From Luidia sarsii (Eukaryota > Echinodermata > Asteroidea > Paxillosida > Luidiidae): a DNA stretch of 64,000 bases. The notes under the pieces were generated by a model. It saw only the letters and a list, made by a program, of their open reading frames with translations. It had not been told where the DNA came from and made no database searches. Positions 12,948-23,515 of this stretch are shown piece by piece; within the stretch, counting starts at the first letter, position 1; each line of letters starts with the position of its first letter. Location of the stretch: NCBI GenBank assembly GCA_949987565.1, contig OX465113.1, positions 1,315,764 through 1,379,763 of the forward strand. Direction: 5' to 3'. The position numbers and the translations under genes were made by a program.

Positions 12948-13231
12948 TCTCATGTGCTTACTGTGCGTGACAAAGCCCACTAGAGCGCTGTATGCATCTT
13001 TGTACTCGATTAGAGTAAGGACATCCTCAACATTTGTCAGCAATAAAAGAGAATAGGCCCTAACCTACCTTAAGACATGCTTGTCTTTGTTGCTAAATCA
13101 TCACCTTTTTAACTCAGTAACTTCACTGTGACTTGCTCAGTTGTATATATTGATAGGTATTCAAGATTCATCTGTGTCTTTTATGAGCCTTGCATTAATA
13201 GAGAAGACTCTCTGTGATGGCCCCTAATTAG

Positions 13232-13612
13232 GGGCTTATACATATTCATGACACATGAATATGCATGATATGAATATGCATGTCATACGAATATGCACAC
13301 ATTATGGTTATACATGCATATGAATATGCATATAACTGTTCTGCGTGCATATAAAAATATGCATGCAAAGGTTATGCATGCGTATGAATATGCACGCTCA
13401 TGATTATGCATGTATCTGAAAACACATACTCAGGATTCTGCATACATATGATTATGCATCCATGCGATAATACATGGCACATGAATATGCATGGTACATG
13501 AGTACGAGTGTGCATACATGTGAATATGCATTCACATGAATAAATTATGGATGGTACATGAGCGAGCATACATGTGAATATGCATTCACATGAATATGCA
13601 TGAGTCATGTGA
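13232..13612. repeat. Degenerate ATATGCAT / CATGAATATGCATG array
   Basis: About 20 degenerate copies of TGAATATGCATG-type units of roughly 14-30 bp lie just beyond the FZR1 stop codon, so they would fall in its 3' untranslated region. Similar units recur at 15408-15505 inside FZR1. Confidence 0.85.
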
Positions 13613-13639
13613 TCCGGGCAGGGACCAATCAGCTCCTCT

Positions 13640-16600
13640 TCACCTGATGTGATTGAACAGATTCAGCACAGACTTGGACTCCTGTGGACAGGCAAACAGA
13701 GAACCAGTAAGATCAAAACTCATTATTCAGATCGCAGCGCCTGGGACTATCAAGTGATATAAAAACCAAACAGGATTCAGGTCATCAAACGGACTCACAA
13801 AGTCAAACCGACACTAGGCCAATGAAAACAGTTGCTAGAAGTCACCATACAGTTTGGTGTGATTCACGGCAGGGGTTAGTGTTTGTTAGTGCACAGTCTA
13901 CCTGAGGGACACAGAGGAGTGGTACCAAGGCCTACCTTGGAGGATCGGGATTTGCTGAAGACGTTCCAGAAACGCAGCGTCTCGTCTCCGGCCCCTGTGA
14001 CTATGGCTTCCCCGTCAGGTGACACAGCCTGGCCAATCAAAGAGCAGGGAAAAATTCGTCAGTGAACGAGTGATGCAAAGTCAAGGCGAGGTTTACATAC
14101 TATGATACACCCCACAAAACCACACACTTACAATGGATGGTTCGTTTAAATGTACAGGAATATGGGGTGTAGGAAAAACAACTCGCTGAGACTGTTCCAA
14201 GACATGATCTCTTTCAAAGCATACACTGCGTGAAATCACAGGAAAGCTATGACTGAATAAATTAGGAAAGACTGGAAAAACACTAGATAGTGAATTCTAT
14301 AGACGTATGTGTAAACTAAAGCCATAGGCAAAAGCCTAGCTAGCTAGTGGCTTCTATAGACTTATGTGTAAACTTAAGCCATAGACAAAAGCCTAGCTAG
14401 CTAGTGGCTTCTATAGACTTATGTGTAAACTTAAGCCATAGACAAAAGCCTAGCTAGCTAGTGGCTTCTATAGACTTATGTGTAAACTAAAGCCTTAGCC
14501 AAAAGCCGCAGCTAGCTAGCAGCTTCTATAGACTCATGTGTAAACTACAGCCGTAGCCAAAAGCCACAGCTAGCTAGCGGCTTCTATAGACTCATGTGTA
14601 ATCTAAAGCCATAGCCGATGACACAGACGCGGCCTATGTGTACGACTCAGCAGCCTGATAGTCAGGCACCTTGATCTCAATCTGCTGAAGACAGAACAGG
14701 ACGGAGGTGGGGAACTCACCAGGTACAGGACCCTGTAGGTGTGGCCGGTCAGCTTGGCCACTTCCACCAGGGAGGGGTACTTCCAGACCAGTATCTGGTT
14801 CTGTGAGTAGCCGTGGGTGCTTACCTAGGGGAAGCAAGACAGCCGACAATCAATCACGTCTTAGAATAAGTCAAAGAAATCAAGAAAAAAATGACTGGGA
14901 GCTTTTTTAGATTAGACGGCAGCCTTGCCAAACGTGACCCGCTCCAGGAAAAGGTGACATAAGTCTCAATGTTGAGAGGTTGGAAGTTTCTGTAAAATTC
15001 AGATTTGTTTTCCCCTCTGAAATCATATCTTCAATGCTTATACTTTCAAGTTTAATTCACCAAAATGGCAATTTGAATCGATAAAATGTGTAAAATTTAC
15101 GAGCTATTTAATTGCATACACCTCACAGCAGTCAGATTTTTCAAAGCCTTTTGTAATTTTAACTTGTTTTATTTTAACATGGACCTCATTAATATGCAGA
15201 TATGTCACAACTACAGAAAGGAAGGGGGTATAGACTACTATAGAGCTCTGCTATATATACCAAAATAAAGCTGACAATGTAGGCTTTCCAGTCATGTATA
15301 TCACTTGATTTTTTTTTTTGCAACTTATATCGCCGGAGCGGGTCACAAATAGTCAATAACTGCCGGACATAACCAAGTGCCATGCAAATAAAAATCTTAT
15401 GCAGACACTTGGTTTTGCATGGGATATGAATATGCATGCACTTGGTTTTGCATGGGATATGAATATGCATGCACTTGGTTATGCATGCATATGAATATGC
15501 ATGCACTTAGTGAACACTCTTATTTACTCGCTTTTTGTATCCTTTAATTATTGTTTTCTGATTGTTGTGATTATCTGTTTGTGATGCATGGTAACCATTG
15601 GAGAGCCACTTGATTGTGATTTAGTTCGCATTTGGTAGTCCGTCAAGGCTGTTGCCATTGCATTTGTATCGTGTTGTCATGGTTTGTTGTTGATGCCTTG
15701 AGAAACAATAAATGAAATGAAATGAATATGCATGCCCGTGGTGATATAAAGCCTTACTAGTTCATTGTCGTGCTTGGACCAGGCCAGGTTGCAGACCTGC
15801 GAGCCCGTGTCCACAGAGTTCAGGGGCTGGCCGGTCAGCGTGTTCCAGAAGCGGATGCAGCGGTCCGCCGTGCCGCCGCCCGAGGCCAGCAGTCCGTGCT
15901 GGTGCGGGGACCAGGCGATGGCCTTGACCGCCGCTAGATGCTCCGTGTACTGCTGCACGGGCGTCAGGCTCGAGTTGTTCCACACAAACAGCTGCAGTGG
16001 CGAGGGGGGAAGGGAAGGAGGGAAAGCACACCGACAACGGCTCATGATACCAAGGTACACCGTGCTAGTAAACTACACCAAGCTTATCGTCCAAGGGCCA
16101 ATTTCATAGAGTTTCCTAAGCACCAGACAAAGGACAAAGAGGGAAACTGGTAAATTTGACTGGCGTGAGGTCAGAGGAAAGCAAGTTTTCAGTCAGTAGC
16201 TTTCTTATTTGTGACCAGCAGTAGCCAAACACCGTCTCCAGATGACAGGCAGAGTACACACTACCCAAGACGTTGAGTCACTGGCTCTTTTCAGAGCCAC
16301 ACTCCTACTTGAAAGAGAAGTGCTACATGGTGTCATGCTACGTGGTGTCACCGCAAACCTTCCACTTGGTATTTCCACCGTGCAAACCTTCAAGTCTTAT
16401 CTGAGTTACCGGCTCTTTTCAGAGCCACACTCGTTCGTGAAAGAGAAGTGCTACATGGTGTCACCGCAAACATTCCACTTAGTACTTCCACCATGCAAAA
16501 CCTTCAAGTCTTATCTAAACTCCAGAAGCTTGCGGACTGTAATGCTAGCTCAGTGAGGATCAACAGGAAGGCAGTATGCTGCGGAGTGTCTGCCTAAGCT

Positions 16601-19600
16601 CCCTGTTCCTCCAGTAGTAGACAAGGACATTCAGCCAGCTGTTGGCCAGGAAGGCAGTGTAGGCCACCAGCATGGCACGGGGAGGGATGACCTCCTCCAG
16701 ATAGATCAGATGGAGGACGAACGACGGGCACCAGCAGACGAAGACGGTGCCCGTGACCAGCAAGACGGTGGTGGCCGACTTGGTGCTGACTGGCTGCCCG
16801 TCGCTGCCTCCGCGGTGACTCTCATCGGCGATCCTCCGCGCCTGTCGCCTGGCCACTCTCAGGATGCGAGCGTAGAGCAGCAGGATCGCGGCAAAGACGC
16901 CCAACTCAAAGGCCGTGGTGGAATACCGGAAATACTGCGGTTCCTCGTAGTCGCACAGCCCGGTCTCGTCGGACACTGTCGCACGCGTGCAGAGGAGAAA
17001 CAAGACGAAGCTCAGAGCGGACCCGGCAGCCCAGCACAGGGCCGTGGCGACCTTTGACCTCCGTAGCGTCACCCAGCCCGGGTAGTGGAGAGAGTGCACG
17101 ATGGCGAGGTAGCGGTCGGCCGTCAGCAGGAGGAGGGAGAGGGAGTTGAGTCCGTAGAAGGCCGGCTTGACGGCTCCCAGCGCGGTGCAGAGCCAGGGGC
17201 CCAGGACCCAGGCGCCGGCCACGGACTGCGTCAGGAGCGGCAGGGCGGAGACGACTCCGATGCCGAGGTCGGCGGCGGTCAGCGACGCCATGAAGACCTT
17301 GGTGGTCTCCTGGATGCAGCCGGCGCGACGCAGGACCGCCAGGCTGAGCCCGTTCAGGCCCAGAATCAGGACGGTCGTCAGGGACAGGAGCACGGCGGCA
17401 ACCAGGGACACGGCATCGAGGGGAGGAGAGCGGACAGACACCATGGCAGCGCTTGCATTGACGGCATCCATCCTATCCATAGCCCCACCTCCTTGCATGC
17501 ACGGGACAGTGGGAGGCACTCCGTATCCTATGAACTCCAGCCTGCAAGACTGAAATCTCCGATCCCCTGGACAAGAGCGATGCAACACCACGCATCACAG
17601 CGCACACTGCGCAGACACTTCCCTCTGTCTGCCTGCATAATTGAGTTTGCCCAATCGGCCTGGCTGCCCGATCTGGATTAATCAAATCTCGGGCGCCGTG
17701 ACACAGCGGAATCGGGGCAGTGCTAATTCATTCCCTCGATAAACATGCGCTCTGACAAAAATTTAGGAGCATCCACTCAGACCACATTTGTCTGACGGTC
17801 GAAGCGAAGAGCACAATAGAAAGAATGACTGAGAATGATTGGAAGACAATTAATCAGAAAAAAAGGTACAAATTGCTGACCTGGTTCATATTCAAAAACC
17901 CAAGGACATAAAGAAAAAAAAGATTCAATTAATCAACAGTATCACAATTTGATGCTCGCCCTGAAAGGAAAAATTCATCAAATGAATTTTGAAGAAAAAT
18001 AACAACAGAAATAATATTGGAAATCTAAACCAAACAATTTTAAAACAATTTATGATTAACTAACTTTTCATAAAATTCTACTCAGTAGAGTTCTACTAAT
18101 TCTACTTAGAATAGTACTGATCTTATATTTTGATACAGAAAAGGAAATTGCAGGCATCGCTTCATAGAAAAATCATCAGTACCAACTAACGCTTCTTTTA
18201 TTTTTCTACCTCTGCACCAACAGTGTAGGAATTCTTAGTCATTGCCCTGGTAAACAGTGTACGGGGTGAAGGAGTAAATAGGCTCCATGGCATCAGCATG
18301 AAGATATACAGTTCCCATGACAACAGACACCGGTCTCTCGCTGTAACACTTATCATCAATCAGTGAGCAGATTGAAGACGTGCACTCAGCAAACCAATGC
18401 TCTCACACACACACATTATAGAGTGTTGTACAGTGCATACATGTATAGGCATTAGGATAACAACATTAATTCAATGAATCCACTGCCCTTCGCAAATCCA
18501 TGGATCACGCTAGGGCTAAGGCTTCGTCCCTGTCTAGGGCCATTTTCCATAACAGGCTTGGGCTCAGGCTTTCAAGACATGAAAATAGGAGGCTTTTGGC
18601 TTCAGTTTTCGAGAAGATAAGCTTCGTTTTGAAAAATAAGAACAAATACAAAGATCCACAATTTGTGTTCTCAGGTTTGAGATAAATAAGGCAAAGCAGG
18701 AGTTGGAGCCTAAGCTGCCTTTTCCCTTTTTTTTTGGGGGGGGGGGAGGGGGAAGCAGAGCAAAATCTGAAAATTCCAAGACCAGCAGGAAGAGTGGCCT
18801 TAGAGGCCTTAGAGGCCTTAGAGACCTTAGTGGCCTAAGAGGCCTTAGTGGCCTAAGAGGCCTTAGTGGCCTAAGAGGCCTTAGAGGCCTTAGTGGCCTA
18901 AGAGGCCTCAGTGGCCTAAGAGGCCTCAGTGGCCTTAGAGGCCTCAGTGGCCTTGTGAGGAGAGATGCGGCCTCTTACCCTGTTGTCGTTGCCTCCAGAG
19001 GCCAGGTGCTGGTGGTCGGGGGACCACTTCAGGCCGCAGACTTCTTGCCGGTGGCCGGCCAGTCGTCTCTCCGGTGTGGTCGGCGTGCGCACGTCCCTCT
19101 GCAGAATCATGCGATCCCTGCTGCCCGATGACAGCATGTCGGCGTTCCAGGCCAGGGCGCCTGCAGAGTTCAACACGGAAGCGCAGCCGGTCAGAGGGAA
19201 CCCGAAAAACACGGCCAAGTTTTCAACAGCTCAGAGAGAAAAACAAAATGGCCGCTACTGACCTACTCGGGCGGAGTGACCCTTGAGGGTATTGACCCGC
19301 TTCTGGGTAGACGAGTCCCACACCTGCACCAGTCCTTTGTGCGTTCCAACGGCCACCAGATTTCCCTACACAAAACAAAAACCAAGAATTGAACGGGGAT
19401 GAATAAAAGCTCTGAAAACTTGAAACATATCAAAACGTTGCTATTTCTGTAATTGTTTCTGATAAGACAGAGACTGACCAATATCTGACCTACGTTATCC
19501 AATTTATGGAGCTGCTTCGCATAGAAGTCTGGCACAATAGGACGTCTATGAGATTTTTGTCATGCTACATATGGTTTGGTGGTAGGCTGAAAAGAGTCTT

Positions 19601-22600
19601 TGTTTAAAACTTGGCCAATAGTGGTGCCTGGGCTCAAAAGGCCCAGGGCAGAGCAACACCACCAGTGCTCCGAATTCGGAGGTCCTGGCGCAAAGTGGTT
19701 AAGCATTGAAGCCTTGAAAGCTTCGGCACCGCTAAGGCAATGGCCGGCGTGCGTATGTGGTGAGTGAGTGTGTGGTTGTCTGCTCACCCTCTCGTTCCAT
19801 GACACTGACGTCACCGTGTCACCGTCCACCGACAGATCACAGAGTCTCGTCACCTGCAAGGAGGACAAAGAAACTCTGTGAAATATGACTGTAAATATTG
19901 ACACTTTTAAACAACTTATAAAATGACAATTTGCAATTGGCCATATCTCTTTGCCAATTTGAAAAATTATTTTCCGCTCAGTTTTTGAAAAATTAAACTG
20001 CATCCACTTTGTGTGATCGCGGAACTGCTGTAGCCAGGTTTATAACCAATTAATATCTGAATGAAAACGGGGGCATTACTATGTGGTAAATCTAGTTACT
20101 TTGCGGTAAGTGTAGTTACATTGCCGTAATTCTAGTTACTACATGGTAAGTCTAGTTACTACATAGTAAGTCAAGTTAAATCATTGTTAAGATGAATTGT
20201 AAAGCAATTCCCTACGGTTCTAAATTCAGAACAAAGCCACTGCTCGAATAGTCTGGGGCCCTTACCTGACTGGTGCAGGCGCTCCACAGATAGACGCAGG
20301 TTCCCAGCCCCACGCTGAGGATATTGGTGGAGGACCAGTCCACCAGGTTGAGGTAGAAGTCATCCTGCAGCTCAGGGGCATCCAGGACCTTGAACGGGAT
20401 CTTGGAGATCTTGCGCATCTGCTTGCGCGGAGAGAGCAGCAGCTTTTGGCTGGAAGGAGAGACATGGTCAACTGGCCAGTGAGTCAATGGCTTATTGTAT
20501 GGCCAGTAAAGGCCAGTTTAATAATGGCCAGTTTAGTAATGGCTAGTTTAGTAATGGCCAGTTTAGTAATGGCCAGTTTAGTAATGGCCAATTTAGTAAT
20601 GGCCAGTTTAGTAATTGGCCAATTTAGTAAAGGCCAGTTTAGTGAAGGCCAGTTTAGTAAAGGCCAATTTAGTAAAGGCCAGTTTAGTAATGGCCAATTT
20701 AAAGGCCAATCTTCCTCAAAATTGGAATTCTTCAAGACCCGACACTGAGAATTGAAGCAAAGTACACAACAGCAATAATACCAAAAAGAAGAGACCTCAG
20801 GTTCATTTTTTCTCAAGTTTTCCTAATTTTTGTCTTTAATTTGTTCACCTAATTTTCCCATTATTATCATTTTTTGTTTACTTTGTTTTTGCCTTTTTTT
20901 TCTTAAAATTTGTCATAAATTCTCACAAAAGTTTTCAGGTTTCCAGTGAGGTTTTTTTTCACCCATTTTTTTGTCCCATTTTTTTTTTCAGATCTTAATT
21001 TTTTTTTTTTATTCTTCACAGTTTTTCAAAAAAGGTTTCCAATGAATTTTTCCTTCAGTCGTTTAATTCAGAACACAATTCTTGCTGGGGTGACAGGGTG
21101 CAGCTATGGATTTTGTTTTGTGTTCACCTCTTGCTTCCCACCGGGGAGAGGGAGTAGGCCGAGGAGTCCTCACTCTTGGCCAGACTGGGCCGCTTGGACT
21201 GCACGCTGTACTGGAACAGGTTGCGCTTGGCCTTCTGGGGACTGACCATGCGCCGGTCCTCGCACTGGGGATCCTTGATCTTGTCAATGTTGGCCCCCAG
21301 CAGCTCGTTCTTCAGCAGACAGTGGTAGGCAAGCATGTCCGTGGCTAACCAAACACAAAAAAGTGACATACAGATTTCATACCAAAATGTTTTATCAGTT
21401 CCCAGTCAGTCATTGACTCTCTTCCCCTCTTCCTTCTTGTACATGGATCTCTTTTGTCCTTGTCCTTTTGTCTCTTTTGTCCCTGCCTTTGAGAAAGGTC
21501 CTGCTAGGATCAAAACGTCAGGCCCACTAAATTTCAGTTTTTCCTTTGCTTGTTTGACTTGAATTGAAAAAAAAAAAGCTACATCCACTTTGTGTGAATG
21601 AAAGTGGGGGTGTGATCCCTGGAGATATGCAGCAGTTAATGGTTGAATTGCTTCTGACTGGCGCACTCACCCCAGCAAAGACTAGTCGACTACCGGTGAA
21701 GGCCACCATCTAAGGGCTGGATAGCTCAGATGGAAGAGTGCTGGTACGTTAATTCAGCGGTCTCTGGTTCAAGTGCAGGTCCAGTCAAAGTTTGATTTGC
21801 CAATTTTTCGATTTGTCCAAAAATGACAAGCCATGCTTCGTGTGGACATTACAGTCATCTTAAACTGTCAAACTTGTCATCCACGGATCATCATGGAGCC
21901 AGCACATCCACGATATTAGGGTTTGCCCTACTCAACGTGTAATTAAAACACTGTATGCTCAGATTACCATACATTATAAACCAAACCTCATTCATTATGT
22001 ATGGATGCCAGCTCAGATTTTTCCAACATTCCTGTGGACGTGACGGCTACGAGTGGTACCTTTATTGGTGTCCGATTCGTCTTTTGCTCGGCGGGTTGCT
22101 GATGACGTTTCCTCCGTCTGCTCCTGTTTGGAGTTGAAGCCCACGTACCAGTTGGTCCCTGCTCGGCTGGGGATGAACCTGCAGGGGAGAGAGGTCCGCA
22201 GAGTCACCGAACAGCGCGGCCAACGCAGAGGCTGCGCTGCGTCTTAACGCTCACACAACCTCATGGAGAAGTTGCTCACGAACGCAGTGATATCACAAGA
22301 ATAGACTTTTGGGAGAGGGGCTCTGTGGTCGAATTGGTTAAAGCATCTGTCTGCAATGCAGCAGGTCGCTGGTCCGAATCCAACTCGGATCAGAAGCTGG
22401 GGAAACTCTCTCTGTCCACCCAGCACTGAATGGGTTCATGCCTCTCTTTACAGCTAGGGGTGGGCTCAAGTTGCCGACCTGCCCCTGGAGAGCCCAGGTA
22501 ACTGATCCATCAGGCAAACGACAACAACTAGAGGCACGAGCAACACCAGCAGCAGACTCATACGTAAGAAGAAGGGGACCTGGGGGAAGGTTGAAAGACG

Positions 22601-23515
22601 GTGAGGTAAGAAACTGGCCACCCTACCCCATCATGCCGTGGCCTTGTAAAGGTGTTTCTCTAATAAGGCACATCTACACTATAAGGCCCTAATAGGAGTG
22701 AATATGTCAGGCCGTCTATTTTTTTTGGAGAAGGCAAAGGGACTGTACCTGTCGCTGTATCTGTCTTTGTGAGGCGATGCAGCCTGGCCAGGTGACAGGG
22801 GCTGTATTTCAAGAAGGAGGAGGAAAAAGAAACGCGGACATTAGATGTACCGGTCTTCAATCACTGAATCTACACAATAACACATTATGAACAAGTATGA
22901 CGTCAAATGATTTTGTTATAGAATTAATACTGTGTATTTGATTGGGTGATTCATTCCCCAATGTGGGTCCCACGATTCTTTCTTGTTTAATGGAACAATT
23001 AATTACCCTGTGTCAGAAGATTGTAAGGACCAAACGGGAGTCGACTGTAGGGGCAAAGAGGCATTGCTCCATGGAGGAATAAGAACGCAAGGGAGTTTGA
23101 ACGAGCCAACATGAAAAGGATCATGGCAAGCTGCCGTGGTTGTCGAACAGCCGCAAAGTGTTCTTATTCATCCATTATTGTACTGAGGAACAGAGGCATG
23201 GACAAGATGGGAAGTGAGTACCTTTTGAAAATACAGTGGAACGTTGCTATAACGAACGCCGATATACCAAACATTTGGCTATAACAAACATGCCCTTTGG
23301 CTCCCGATTTTTGTGCACAAAACATGTGGCTGCAACTGCTATAACAAACGACCGCAATACCAAACAATTTTCAGGGATGGTTATAGCGATGTTCCACAGT
23401 ATTGCAATTCTGATGTTTCATTTAGCGACTGGCCGCTTACCATCAGCGTTGGGGAAGCGACAGAGCCCTGCCCATTGCGTTGGCTCAGCAGTCGTTTCTC
23501 GTATTCCTGATCCAT
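13640..23515 (-). CDS. FZR1: Fizzy-related protein / Cdh1, APC/C co-activator
   Basis: Twelve coding exons on the minus strand, listed 5' to 3': 23441-23515, 22749-22801, 22060-22178, 21128-21344, 20266-20449, 19788-19853, 19263-19365, 18979-19160, 15758-15991, 14720-14824, 13936-14028 and 13640-13681. They give 490 aa (human about 496). The start MDQEYEKRLL matches the family. The C-box DRFIPSR is at residues 42-48 and binds the APC/C core. The protein ends in the Ile-Arg (IR) tail that docks on APC3. A seven-bladed WD40 propeller follows residue 180 and includes ILSVGLGTCVYLWSACTSQ and the hallmark GGGTADRCIRFWNTLTGQP. Cdh1 recruits D-box and KEN-box substrates to the APC/C in late mitosis and G1. 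At the exon ending at 19263, GTCAGT is used in preference to the nearby GTAGGT because it preserves the conserved ARVGALAW. No key element is missing. Confidence 0.98.
14292..14630. repeat. Tandem repeat, 57-59 bp unit, six copies
   Basis: The landmark TTCTATAGAC recurs at about 14294, 14352, 14409, 14466, 14523 and 14582. Each is followed by TATGTGTAAACT and AAGCC, and by GCTAGCTAG in most copies. It lies in the FZR1 intron before exon 14720-14824. Confidence 0.92.
15408..15505. repeat. Short tandem repeat with ATATGCATGCACTTGG
   Basis: Three units of about 42 bp contain CACTTGGTTTTGCATGGG and ATGAATATGCATG. It lies in the FZR1 intron and is related to the array at 13232-13612. Confidence 0.85.
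16560..17480 (-). CDS. Orphan class A (rhodopsin-like) GPCR, intronless, nested in FZR1
   Basis: A single open frame gives 306 aa from MDRMDAVNAS; an upstream in-frame ATG at 17591 would add 37 residues with no signal-peptide character. The chosen start places an N-glycosylation site (NAS) a few residues in. Seven membrane helices are visible. TM1 has GLNGLSLAVL. TM2 has SLTAADLG with the conserved Asp. TM3 ends in LLLLTADRYLAIV (DRY). TM4 has ALCWAAG. TM6 has VCWCPSFVLH (CWxP). TM7 has NSWLNVLVYYWRN, where the usual NPxxY is NVxxY. A Cys before TM3 (WLCTALG) and one in extracellular loop 2 (GLCDYEE) can form the usual disulfide. Ligand and subfamily cannot be assigned; TM7 recalls lipid, adenosine or amine-type receptors only loosely. 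The gene sits on the same strand as its host and is more GC-rich than the surrounding intron, as expected for a retroposed or lineage-expanded receptor. Confidence 0.9.
   Translation of the reverse strand: MDRMDAVNASAAMVSVRSPPLDAVSLVAAVLLSLTTVLILGLNGLSLAVLRRAGCIQETTKVFMASLTAADLGIGVVSALPLLTQSVAGAWVLGPWLCTALGAVKPAFYGLNSLSLLLLTADRYLAIVHSLHYPGWVTLRRSKVATALCWAAGSALSFVLFLLCTRATVSDETGLCDYEEPQYFRYSTTAFELGVFAAILLLYARILRVARRQARRIADESHRGGSDGQPVSTKSATTVLLVTGTVFVCWCPSFVLHLIYLEEVIPPRAMLVAYTAFLANSWLNVLVYYWRNRELRQTLRSILPSC
18795..18957. repeat. Minisatellite, 9 bp unit GGCCTTAGA / GGCCTAAGA
   Basis: About 18 units alternate between GGCCTTAGW and GGCCTAAGA, so neighbouring units are partly complementary. The array ends about 20 bp from the FZR1 splice donor at 18978. 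Confidence 0.95.
20493..20708. repeat. Minisatellite, 15 bp unit GTTTAGTAATGGCCA
   Basis: About 14 units with variants AAGGCCA and ATTGGCCA lie about 45 bp from the FZR1 acceptor at 20450. On the transcribed (minus) strand the unit reads TGGCCATTACTAAAC. Confidence 0.95.
21672..21790 (+). repeat. tRNA-derived SINE copy
   Basis: It contains CTGGATAGCTCAGATGG (A-box-like) and TGGTTCAAGTGCAGG (B-box-like) followed by TCCAGTCAAAG, matching the copies at 10792, 28991, 58205 and 61375. It lies in an FZR1 intron. The B box has substitutions and the cloverleaf is imperfect, so it is not a functional tRNA gene. Confidence 0.8.
22316..22400 (+). repeat. tRNA-like sequence (Cys-GCA-like loop), probable SINE head
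   Basis: GGGGCTCTGTGGTCGAATTG is followed by a CTGT..GCAG stem with a seven-base loop containing GCA, then a B-box-like GGTCCGAATCC. The 3' end does not pair with the GGGGCTC 5' end, so a working tRNA is unlikely. It sits in an FZR1 intron. Confidence 0.5.
23232..23402. mobile_element. Tc1/pogo-type MITE, about 171 bp
   Basis: The ends TACAGTGGAACGTTGCTATA and, inverted, TACTGTGGAACATCGCTATA are near-perfect terminal inverted repeats with TA at each outer edge, the target preference of Tc1/mariner/pogo elements. Internal copies of CTATAACAAAC repeat the subterminal sequence. It carries no coding capacity and lies in the first FZR1 intron, 39 bp from exon 1. Confidence 0.8.

Larger units (their letters stand above)
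9626..13639. other. Tail-to-tail intergenic region between the DOMON gene and FZR1
   Basis: No convincing exon is seen. The FZR1 3' untranslated region probably occupies the right-hand part down to the AATAAA on the minus strand at 12942-12947. The rest carries SINE-like inserts near 10240-10320 and 10678-10872 and AT-rich sequence. Short open frames at 11759-12142 (+) and 12569-12925 (-) show no recognisable family. Confidence 0.5.

Noticed and set aside
17085..17681. 198-codon + strand open frame
   Set aside because: Antisense shadow of the GPCR: high GC and lack of stops on the opposite strand, with no hydrophobic segments or known domain.
19258..19265. Alternative FZR1 donor GTAGGT
   Set aside because: Using it would delete the conserved Val-Gly context of ARVGALAW; the GTCAGT donor keeps it.
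22316..22400. Functional tRNA-Cys gene
   Set aside because: The acceptor arm does not pair and the B box has substitutions. The surrounding sequence suggests a SINE head.
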